Origin: Actinoplanes utahensis
Lineage (GTDB): Bacteria > Actinomycetota > Actinomycetes > Mycobacteriales > Micromonosporaceae
Assembly: GCF_016862455.1 (NCBI RefSeq)
Contig: NZ_BOMZ01000038.1
Location: forward strand, 1 to 37,042
DNA length: 37,042 nt
Reading direction: 5' to 3'
Part shown: in pieces, positions 1 through 6,389 of the stretch
Numbering within the stretch: position 1 is the first letter of the stretch
Layout of the letters: each line of letters starts with the position of its first letter
Notes under the pieces: generated by a model
What the model saw: only the letters and a program-made list of their open reading frames with translations
Database searches by the model: none
Told to the model about the DNA's origin: nothing
Translations under genes and position numbers: made by a program

Positions 1-92
1 GGTGGTGCTGCCGGGCTTGCGGGCGTCAGCGGGTGGTGCTGCCGGGCTTGCGGGCGTCAGCGGGTGGTGCTGCCGGGCTTGCGGGCGTCAGC
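1..92. repeat. 31-bp tandem repeat, three copies
   Basis: Three head-to-tail copies of a unit beginning gggtggtgctgccgggc and ending gggcgtcagc. The first copy lacks its first base because the window begins there, so the array probably continues to the left. The third copy contains the stop codon of the reverse-strand TetR gene, so the array looks like repeated duplication of the 3' end of that gene. The copies are identical where visible. Confidence 0.9.
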
Positions 93-678
93 GGGCCGTG
101 ATGCCGTCGAAGAGCAGCCGGAGCAGGCCGTCGACGATCTCGTCGGGGCTCCAGGTGGTCGACGGGCGCCAGGAGGTCGGCATCCACAGGATGTCGCGGA
201 GCAGCCGGTACGCCAGGCGCGCGTCCAGGTCGGACCGGAACCGCCCGGACTCCCGGCCCCGCTCCAGCTGGTCGATCCAGATCTGCTCGATCTCCTTCAT
301 GGCGGTGCGCAGGTAGGCGAACCGCGGCTGGGCGCTGAAGTAGTTCCAGTCCCGCTGGAGCATGGTGAGCGCGGCCCGGTGCCGGCTCAGGGTGGCGCTG
401 CTGGACCGTACGATCTGCTCGATCACCGCACGCGGATCGTCTGCCGAGAGCACCGCCGCCCGGTAACCGGCGAGCACGTCGTCGAGGAAGGCGCTGAGGA
501 TCTCGTCCCCGATCGACTCCTTGGAGTCGAAGTGGTGGTAGAGGCTGCCGGACAGGATCCCGGCGGCGTCCGCGATCTCCCGCACGGTCGTGGCCCGGAA
601 CCCCTTCTCCGCGAAGAGGTCGCCGGCCAGCCGGACCAGGTGCGTGCGCCGCTCGGACGGGCTCTTGGATTGGGTCAC
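88..678 (-). CDS. TetR-family transcriptional regulator (KstR2-like)
   Basis: 196-aa DNA-binding repressor. The N-terminal helix-turn-helix spans about residues 25-55 and includes TTVREIADAAGILSGSLYHH, a textbook TetR recognition helix region. The C-terminal ligand domain (FLDDVLAGYR, then QRDWNYFS) resembles the KstR2 group, whose members bind acyl-CoA type ligands; that ligand assignment is inference. I chose GTG at 678 because a hexamer CATAAT sits on the same strand at 690-685, six bases before it, which is the spacing of a leaderless transcript; the longer reading frame upstream is antisense to the next gene. It is divergent from the alcohol dehydrogenase gene and likely controls it through palindromes at 699-714 and 725-736. 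Confidence 0.9.
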   Translation of the reverse strand: MTQSKSPSERRTHLVRLAGDLFAEKGFRATTVREIADAAGILSGSLYHHFDSKESIGDEILSAFLDDVLAGYRAAVLSADDPRAVIEQIVRSSSATLSRHRAALTMLQRDWNYFSAQPRFAYLRTAMKEIEQIWIDQLERGRESGRFRSDLDARLAYRLLRDILWMPTSWRPSTTWSPDEIVDGLLRLLFDGITAR

Positions 679-698
679 CGGCCGATTATGTCCCTTGA

Positions 699-736
699 CC
701 GAACGCTTGCTTGGGGCGAGGCTGAGAACGCGTTCT
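699..736. promoter_or_regulatory. Candidate TetR operators in the divergent intergenic region
   Basis: Two symmetric elements lie between the start codons at 678 and 757. CCGAACGCTTGCTTGG (699-714) is an imperfect palindrome. AGAACGCGTTCT (725-736) is a perfect 12-bp palindrome just before the Shine-Dalgarno sequence GAGGGGG (743-749). TetR proteins commonly bind palindromes in the region between themselves and a divergent target. Binding is inferred from position and symmetry only. Confidence 0.5.
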
Positions 737-756
737 ACTTCTGAGGGGGTACCGGG

Positions 757-1836
757 ATGCGCGCGGCGGTGCTGCACACGATCGGGGACGAGAAACTCGA
801 CATCCGGGACGACGTGCGCGTCCTCGGCCCCGGCCCGGGCGAGGTGCGCCTGCGGGTGCGTGCCGCCGGGATCTGCCACTCCGACCTGTCCGCGCTGCAC
901 GGCGCCCTGCCCCAGCCGGTGCCCGCGGTGCTCGGCCACGAGGCCGCCGGCGACGTGCTCGAGGTCGGTGCGGGCGTCGGGGACCTGGCGCCCGGCGACC
1001 GGGTGGCGGTCAACTGGCTGCCCGCCTGCGGCGCCTGCTCGCACTGCCGGCACGGCGAGCCGTACCTGTGCCTGACCCACGTGATGGCCGGCTACGTGAT
1101 GCCCCGGTTCGCCGCCGGTGACCTGCAGATCTTCGGGATGGCCGGGTGCGGCTCGTTCGCCGAGGAGATGGTGGTGCCACGGGCCGGCGCCGTCACGATC
1201 GACGACGATGTGCCGTACGAGGTGGCGGCCCTGGTCGGCTGCGGCGTCACCACCGGCGTCGGCGCGGTGATCAACACGGCGATGGTGCGGCCCGGCGACA
1301 GCGTCGTGGTGATCGGCTGCGGCGGCGTGGGGATCGCGGCCGTGCAGGGCGCCCGGCTCTCCGGCGCCGCCGTGATCGTGGCCGTGGACACCGTGCCCGC
1401 GCGGCACGAGGCGGCCCGCCGGTTCGGTGCGACCCACAGTGTCACCCCGGACGAGCTCGGCGACCTGCAGGCGGCTGTCGTCCCGGAGGGCTTCGACCAC
1501 GCCTTCGACGTGGTGGCCGTGCCGGCGACCCTGCGAACCGCCTGGACCGCCTGCCGCCGGGGCGGGCAGGTCGTCGTGGTCGGCGCCGGCCGGGCCGAGG
1601 ACCAGGTCCAGTTCAGCCCGTTCGAGCTGCTCTTCGAGGGCAAGCGGATCGTCCCGTCGCTGTACGGCTCGGCGCAGCCGCACCGGGACTTCCCCCGCCT
1701 GCTGGCGCTCTGGCGGGCCGGCCGCCTGGACATCGAGGGCATGATCAGCCGACGGCTGCGCCTCGATCAGGCCGGCGACGCGCTCGCCGCTCTGGGCAGC
1801 GGCGACGTGATCCGCCAAGTGATCGTCAACGACTGA
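757..1836 (+). CDS. Zinc-dependent alcohol dehydrogenase (MDR superfamily)
   Basis: 359-aa medium-chain dehydrogenase/reductase, the normal length for the class-III-like zinc enzymes. Visible features are the catalytic zinc motif GICHSD near residue 40, LGHEAAG carrying the next ligands near residue 65, the four-cysteine structural zinc lobe CGACSHCRHGEPYLC near residues 90-105, and the nucleotide-binding glycine motif VIGCGGVGIAAVQGA near residues 185-200. It should oxidise an alcohol or reduce an aldehyde with NAD(P) or a bound nicotinamide; the substrate cannot be read from sequence. ATG at 757 follows GAGGGGG by seven bases. The stop overlaps the next gene's start (TGATG), so the two are translationally coupled. 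The neighbouring KstR2-like regulator suggests a role in lipid, sterol or acyl-CoA breakdown (inference). Confidence 0.93.
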   Translation: MRAAVLHTIGDEKLDIRDDVRVLGPGPGEVRLRVRAAGICHSDLSALHGALPQPVPAVLGHEAAGDVLEVGAGVGDLAPGDRVAVNWLPACGACSHCRHGEPYLCLTHVMAGYVMPRFAAGDLQIFGMAGCGSFAEEMVVPRAGAVTIDDDVPYEVAALVGCGVTTGVGAVINTAMVRPGDSVVVIGCGGVGIAAVQGARLSGAAVIVAVDTVPARHEAARRFGATHSVTPDELGDLQAAVVPEGFDHAFDVVAVPATLRTAWTACRRGGQVVVVGAGRAEDQVQFSPFELLFEGKRIVPSLYGSAQPHRDFPRLLALWRAGRLDIEGMISRRLRLDQAGDALAALGSGDVIRQVIVND

Positions 1837-2867
1837 TGCGGCTCGGCATCCAGCTCGGTTACAGCGGTTCCGGGTTCGCCGGCGCCGCCGACGAGGTCGC
1901 CGAGTTCGAGGAGGCCGGAGCGGACCTGGCGGTCGTCCCCGAGGCGTACAGTTTCGACGCCGTCAGCGCCCTGGGCTACCTCGCCGCCCGTACCCGCCGC
2001 ATGCAGCTCGCCTCCGGGGTGATGCAGCTCTACACCCGCACCCCGACGCTCACCGCGATGACCGCGGCCGGGCTCGACCACGTCTCCGGCGGCCGGTTCA
2101 ACCTCGGGCTGGGCGCGTCCGGGCCGCAGGTGATCGAAGGGTTCCACGGGGTCCGTTACGACGCCCCGGTGGCCCGCACCCGCGAGATCGTGGAGATCTG
2201 CCGCCGGGTCTGGCGCCGGGAGACGCTCACCTTCGACGGCGCCCACTACCGGATCCCGCTCCCCGGCCACTACGCCAAACCCTTGAAGATCATCAATCAT
2301 CCGGTACGGCCACGCGTGCCGATCCTGCTCGCCGCCATGGGCCCCCGCAACGTGGCGCTGGCCGCCGAGATCGCCGAGGGATGGCAGGCGCTGTGGCTCG
2401 ACCCGCGCGCGTTCACCCGGGTGTTCGGCGACGCGCTCGCCGACGGCCTGTCCCGCCGCGACCCCGGCCTGGGGCCCCTGGACGTGAGCGTGCCCGTACC
2501 GTTCGCCGTCGGTGATCCGTCGCCGGCCCTGCTCGCCCGGCACCGCGGCCAGCTCGCGCTCTACCTCGGCGGGATGGGCGCCCGCGGCCGCAACTTCTCC
2601 CACGACCTGATCCGCCGCTACGGCTACGCCGACGAGGCCGTCCGCGTCCAGGATCTCTTCCTGAGCGGACAGCGTGCCGAAGCGGCCGCCGCCGTCCCGG
2701 ACGACCTGGTCACCGCCACCTCCCTGATGGGCCGCCCGGACGATCTCCGCCGCCGCCTCGACGCCCTGGCCACCGTCGGTGTCACCACGCTGCTCGCGGC
2801 CCCGCTCGCCGCCACCCGGGCCGAACGCGTCAAGGACGTCGCCGAACTCCGGCGCCTGATGCCCTGA
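1836..2867 (+). CDS. LLM-class F420-dependent oxidoreductase (Rv3520c-like)
   Basis: 343-aa luciferase-like monooxygenase-fold protein. The N-terminus MRLGIQLGYSG, the block LDHVSGGRFNLGLGASGPQV, the following EGFHG, and KPLKIINHPVRPRVPILLAA with GPRNVALAAEIAEGW match the actinobacterial F420 family typified by Rv3520c. It should transfer hydride between coenzyme F420 and an unknown substrate. The ATG shares its A with the stop of the dehydrogenase gene, so both enzymes are made from one transcript and probably act on the same pathway. The product is cytoplasmic; no signal peptide or membrane segment is seen. Confidence 0.9.
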   Translation: MRLGIQLGYSGSGFAGAADEVAEFEEAGADLAVVPEAYSFDAVSALGYLAARTRRMQLASGVMQLYTRTPTLTAMTAAGLDHVSGGRFNLGLGASGPQVIEGFHGVRYDAPVARTREIVEICRRVWRRETLTFDGAHYRIPLPGHYAKPLKIINHPVRPRVPILLAAMGPRNVALAAEIAEGWQALWLDPRAFTRVFGDALADGLSRRDPGLGPLDVSVPVPFAVGDPSPALLARHRGQLALYLGGMGARGRNFSHDLIRRYGYADEAVRVQDLFLSGQRAEAAAAVPDDLVTATSLMGRPDDLRRRLDALATVGVTTLLAAPLAATRAERVKDVAELRRLMP

Positions 2868-2919
2868 ACCAGGTCGAGACCATCGGCGTAGACCCCGGTA
2901 GTGAGAGGGGGAATCACCG

Positions 2920-3438
2920 ATGCAACAGCCACTGTTGGATGTCGACGTTCAAGGCGTGCTGCGCGCCGGGACGGCGGTTCGCGCCACCGGCGCGGACGTC
3001 CGGGCCGCCGTCACCGAGGCCGCGGACCGGCTCGCGCCGCCGGGACAGCCCGGCTCGGACGCGGCCACCGCCGCCCGCACCGCCGCCCCGACCTGGCAGG
3101 CCGCGTTGCGCCGGCTCGCCGACGACCTGGAAGCCTTCGCCGACAACCTGGCCCAGGCCGCCCAGCGGATCACCTCGACCGACCAGTCCGGCGCGGACTC
3201 CCTGCGGGAGACGCCGGGCCCGGGTGCGCTCCCGCCCGGCTTCGACAGCATGCCCATCCCGCCCGGCTCGGGCGGTTCCGGCCCGGGCGGCGCCGAACCG
3301 CTGCCGCCGAGCACGGGCGGCTCCGGTGTGGACGACGCCGAACCGCTCCCGCCGAGCACGGGCGGTCCCGGCCTGGACGACGCCACACCGCTGAACGACC
3401 CGTCCGGCCCGGACGGCGCCTCCGGCAGGGCGTTCTGA
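2920..3438 (+). CDS. Small WXG100-like / ESX-associated protein with Pro-Gly-rich tail
   Basis: 172 aa. Residues 1-95 are Ala-rich and predicted helical, with TWQAALRRLADDLEAFADNLAQA recalling the helical hairpin of WXG100/ESX substrates. From about residue 100 the protein becomes a Pro/Gly/Ser tail with near-exact repeats of EPLPPSTGGSG and related units. Such tails occur in secreted or wall-spanning partners of type VII secretion, but the assignment here is by resemblance. ATG at 2920 follows AGAGGGGG by eight bases. It overlaps the next gene by an ATGA junction, so it is co-translated with the DUF1023 hydrolase. Confidence 0.8.
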   Translation: MQQPLLDVDVQGVLRAGTAVRATGADVRAAVTEAADRLAPPGQPGSDAATAARTAAPTWQAALRRLADDLEAFADNLAQAAQRITSTDQSGADSLRETPGPGALPPGFDSMPIPPGSGGSGPGGAEPLPPSTGGSGVDDAEPLPPSTGGPGLDDATPLNDPSGPDGASGRAF

Positions 3439-5057
3439 TGAGCACCCTGACTCTGGAGCAGCTGCTCGCCGGGGACGTCACGGCCTGGCACACCTCCGCC
3501 GACGCCTGGCAGCGCCTGGCGCAGCGCACCGACGACGCCACCGAACGGATGATCCGCGGCACCCGTGACCTGGAGGCCGCCTGGCCGTCCGGCGCCGGCG
3601 CGACGGCCGCGCACGCCCGGTCCGCCGCGCTGCGTACCGAGATCAGCAACTTCTACAACCCGGCCAAGCGCGTCTTCGAGGCGATGGACCGGCACGCGTA
3701 CGGCATGACGGGTTACCGCCGGTACGCCGAGGAGATCATCGCCGCCGCGCAGCAGTCCGGCCTGACCGTCGACACGGCCACCCTGAACATCACCGCCCCG
3801 GCGAGCGCCTACACCGGCGGGCAGCTGGACCAGACCGGCCGCGCCATCGGCATGCTCACCAACGACCTGCGCGCCGTCGTGGAACAGGCCCGCGCCCTCG
3901 ACGACGAGACCGCCGACGCGATCACCGTGAACGTGCCCGCGGCCGCCACCGGGTTCGGCCTGACGAAGATGCCCGACGTCACCGCCGACGACATCCGCGC
4001 GCAGGCGAACCGGACCCCCAAGGAGGTCAACGAGTGGTGGTCGACGCTCACCCCGGAACAGCAGGATCAGGCCATCGCCCAGCACCCGGAACTGGTCGGC
4101 TGGCTCGACGGGGTGCCCGCCACCGACCGCGACACCGCCAACCGGATCATGCTGGGGCGCCAGACCGACGACCTGAACCAGCAGAAGCGCGACCTGGAGA
4201 ACCGGCTCGCCGCCATGCAGAGCACCTGGGGTCAAGCCGACCCGATGGGCGCCCAGTACCTCGCGGTGAAGAGGCAACTCGACGAGGTCAACGAGAAGCT
4301 CGGCGGCCTGAACGCGATCAGCAACCGCCTGGACGAGCCGGGCCGCCCGCCCGCCTTCCTCCTGGGGATCTCGACCGAGGCGGACGGGAAGGCGATCGTC
4401 GCGGTCAACAACCCGGACCAGGCGAACAACGTCGTCACCTACGTGCCCGGCACGACCGCCGATCTGGGCGGCGCCGCCGGCGACATGGAGCGGGCGGACC
4501 GGATGGTCGCCGACGCCGGCCTGGCCGACCCGGACGCCACCACCTCAGCGGTCTACTGGCTCGGCTACGACGCGCCGGACCTGCCGCACAACGCGGCGTC
4601 GAGCGGCTATGCGCGGGATGGCGCGGAGGACCTCACCCGGTTCCAGGGCGGCCTTCGGGCGACCCATGAGGGCGACCAGGACTCGCGGAACACCGTGCTG
4701 GGACACAGCTACGGCAGCACGGTGATCGGGCACGCCGGGAAGAGCGCCGGGTTCGCCGTCGACGCGGCGATCTTCGTCGGCTCGCCCGGCGTCGACGCCA
4801 ACCACGTCTCCGAGCTGCCCGGCCTGCCTCCGGACAAGGTCTACGCCACCCGGGCGCAGTACGACGTCATCAAGTGGGTGCCGGGCCTGGACATCGTGCA
4901 CGGGGACGACCCGGTCGATCCCGGTTTCGGCGCCAAGGTGTTCCCGAGCGACCGGGGCGACCGGTTCGGCCAGGTGGACACCCATTCCGCTTACTGGAAC
5001 GAGGGCAATGTGGCGCGGGACGGAATCGCGGACATCATCACCGGACGAGGGTTGTGA
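3438..5057 (+). CDS. WXG-like N-terminus fused to DUF1023 alpha/beta hydrolase
   Basis: 539 aa. The first 200 or so residues are helical (TSADAWQRLAQRTDDATERM), with a coiled-coil region at about residues 245-305 (QQKRDLENRLAAMQ, KRQLDEVNEKLGGL). The C-terminal half is the actinobacterial DUF1023 (Abhydrolase_8) domain: AIVAVNNPDQANNVVTYVPG, a nucleophile elbow GHSYGST with Ser near residue 424, and DTHSAYW near the end carrying the probable catalytic His. DUF1023 proteins are frequently encoded beside ESX-type genes and are thought to act at the cell envelope; the substrate is unknown. There is no classical signal peptide. It is the middle gene of a three-gene set with the small WXG-like protein and a lipoprotein. 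Confidence 0.88.
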   Translation: MSTLTLEQLLAGDVTAWHTSADAWQRLAQRTDDATERMIRGTRDLEAAWPSGAGATAAHARSAALRTEISNFYNPAKRVFEAMDRHAYGMTGYRRYAEEIIAAAQQSGLTVDTATLNITAPASAYTGGQLDQTGRAIGMLTNDLRAVVEQARALDDETADAITVNVPAAATGFGLTKMPDVTADDIRAQANRTPKEVNEWWSTLTPEQQDQAIAQHPELVGWLDGVPATDRDTANRIMLGRQTDDLNQQKRDLENRLAAMQSTWGQADPMGAQYLAVKRQLDEVNEKLGGLNAISNRLDEPGRPPAFLLGISTEADGKAIVAVNNPDQANNVVTYVPGTTADLGGAAGDMERADRMVADAGLADPDATTSAVYWLGYDAPDLPHNAASSGYARDGAEDLTRFQGGLRATHEGDQDSRNTVLGHSYGSTVIGHAGKSAGFAVDAAIFVGSPGVDANHVSELPGLPPDKVYATRAQYDVIKWVPGLDIVHGDDPVDPGFGAKVFPSDRGDRFGQVDTHSAYWNEGNVARDGIADIITGRGL

Positions 5058-5070
5058 CGAGGTGCCAGTT

Positions 5071-5586
5071 GTGAGATCACGACGTGTGCGAGGGTTCGTG
5101 GGAGCGGCGGCGGCTCTGCTGTTGCTCGCCGCCTGTGGGAAGGGGAGTGGAACAGTGCAGCCGACCGAGACGACGGCGCAGGCGGTGCAGCGGGTGGAGG
5201 AGCTCGTCGAGGAGGCGTTCGCGCGGATCCCGGCGGGCGCCACCCTCCAGTTCAACGACGGCACCGACCGGATGCCCTGCGACGATCCCACCGACAACGG
5301 CCCGAAGGGCCGGATCTTCGTCGAGAAGCGGTACAAGGTCGTGCCGTCGGCGGCCGGCGCCTGGCCCGCGGACCAGGCGATCCCGGCCTTGGTGGCGTTC
5401 TGGGCGGAACGGGGTTACCGGCTCCACGACGACGGCCGGGACCGCCGGGACCCGAAGTACGTCGTGGAGACGCCCGACGGTTACATGGTGATTGTCAAGG
5501 GCTGGAACCGGGGCGACCACTACGACTACACGTTGACCGGCAGTTCGCCGTGCATCTGGGCGAACGGGACTCCGGACCCGCAGTGA
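5071..5586 (+). CDS. Small lipoprotein
   Basis: 171 aa from GTG at 5071. The N-terminus has Arg residues, a hydrophobic stretch GFVGAAAALLLLAAC and a lipobox with Cys at residue 22, so it should be an exported lipid-anchored protein. The mature part has two cysteines (MPCDDP and SSPCIW) that may form a disulfide. I chose this start because GACGAGG lies eight bases before it; a GTG at 5062 in the same frame is possible but overlaps that Shine-Dalgarno sequence. It starts 13 bases after the DUF1023 gene, so it is probably its partner at the membrane. The domain is not one I recognise. Confidence 0.82.
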   Translation: MRSRRVRGFVGAAAALLLLAACGKGSGTVQPTETTAQAVQRVEELVEEAFARIPAGATLQFNDGTDRMPCDDPTDNGPKGRIFVEKRYKVVPSAAGAWPADQAIPALVAFWAERGYRLHDDGRDRRDPKYVVETPDGYMVIVKGWNRGDHYDYTLTGSSPCIWANGTPDPQ

Positions 5587-5595
5587 CGTGCAGCG

Positions 5596-5787
5596 CTTGC
5601 AAGATATTTCAAGGTAGGTGATCGTGCCATAGCAAGAGATTGTGGCGTAGTGGTGAAACATTGATCCAGCTCACGGATTTGTTGGAGTAGGCAACGAACA
5701 CTGCCTGTTTCGTGAATACGGACAAAAATCCTTGAGTTCCGATGGCTCTCCCGCCAATGTGGACCGCGGCTCCGCAAGAACTTGCAG
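5596..5787. promoter_or_regulatory. Candidate MalR/Reg1-type operator boxes before the CBM20 gene
   Basis: This AT-richer stretch holds CTTGCAAGATATTTCAAG at 5596-5613 and GCAAGAACTTGCAG at 5774-5787. Both are built from CTTG/CAAG half sites, and the second contains the exact heptamer CTTGCAG. In streptomycetes CTTGCAG motifs upstream of alpha-amylase and maltose genes are linked to the LacI-family regulator MalR (Reg1). The downstream gene encodes a starch-binding protein, so maltose or starch control is a reasonable inference. I could not assign a convincing -35/-10 pair. Confidence 0.5.
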
Positions 5788-5817
5788 AGTTGTTCAGTTC
5801 CTTTCGAGAGGAGAGTC

Positions 5818-6261
5818 ATGCGTAACGCAGTCCGCGCCGGCGCCATCGCCACCGCTCTGATCGCCGGTGTCCTGGGGGCGTCCGCCCCCGCACTCGCGGC
5901 CGGCCCGTCGGCCGCAGCCGGTACCGACGTCAGCGCCCAGCGGGTCGCGCCGATCGCCGCGACGTTCAACGTGACCGCCGGCTTCACCGCCTGGGGCCAG
6001 AGCGTCTACGTGGTCGGCAGCATCCCGGCGCTCGGCTCCTGGAACCCCGCCGCCGCGGTCCCGCTGAGGACCACCGGCTCGACCTTCCCGACCTGGACCG
6101 GCGGTGTCTCTCTGCCGCCGAACACCTACGTCGAATACCAGTACATCGTGAAGAACGCCAACGGCACGGTGGCCAACTGGGAGAAGAGCTACAGCAACCG
6201 CACCACGACCACCCCGCCGGCCGGCACCTACATCACCAACGACACGTTCGGCGGGTACTGA
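5818..6261 (+). CDS. Secreted stand-alone CBM20 starch-binding protein
   Basis: 147 aa. A Sec signal peptide is clear: MRNAVRAG, a hydrophobic core, then APALA near residue 27. Residues 47-147 form a CBM20 domain: ATFNVTAGFTAWGQSVYVVGS, GSWNPAAAVPL with the starch-contacting Trp, FPTWTGGVSLP, and VEYQYIVKNANGTVANWE. Normally CBM20 is a C-terminal module of amylases or glucoamylases; here there is no catalytic domain in this gene or next to it. It probably binds starch granules or maltodextrin outside the cell. ATG at 5818 follows GAGAGGAGAG. A perfect 12-bp hairpin lies 25 bases after the stop. Confidence 0.92.
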   Translation: MRNAVRAGAIATALIAGVLGASAPALAAGPSAAAGTDVSAQRVAPIAATFNVTAGFTAWGQSVYVVGSIPALGSWNPAAAVPLRTTGSTFPTWTGGVSLPPNTYVEYQYIVKNANGTVANWEKSYSNRTTTTPPAGTYITNDTFGGY

Positions 6262-6286
6262 TAGCCGGCTGACGTAGCCGGGTCGC

Positions 6287-6317
6287 GCCGAGAGGTATGG
6301 GTCAGATACCTCTCGGC
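6287..6317 (+). terminator. Hairpin after the CBM20 gene
   Basis: Perfect 12-bp inverted repeat GCCGAGAGGTAT / ATACCTCTCGGC with a seven-base loop, without a T tract. It separates the CBM20 gene from the NACHT gene promoter and probably ends CBM20 transcription. Confidence 0.6.
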
Positions 6318-6374
6318 CCGACGGCACCGACCGTACCCGGCCACGACAGTCCCGGGGCGCGGGCCCACCGTCCA

Positions 6375-6389
6375 TATAGTGGGTTCGTG
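6375..6389 (+). promoter_or_regulatory. -10 element for a leaderless NACHT mRNA
   Basis: TATAGT (6375-6380) is followed by six bases and then GTG (6387-6389). With transcription starting about seven bases after the -10 box, the mRNA would begin at the start codon. No Shine-Dalgarno sequence precedes the GTG, which supports a leaderless start. No strong -35 is visible. Confidence 0.6.

Noticed and set aside
2949..4277. 442-aa reverse-strand frame over the WXG/DUF1023 genes
   Set aside because: Gly/Val/Pro-rich shadow with no motif; the forward genes are well supported.
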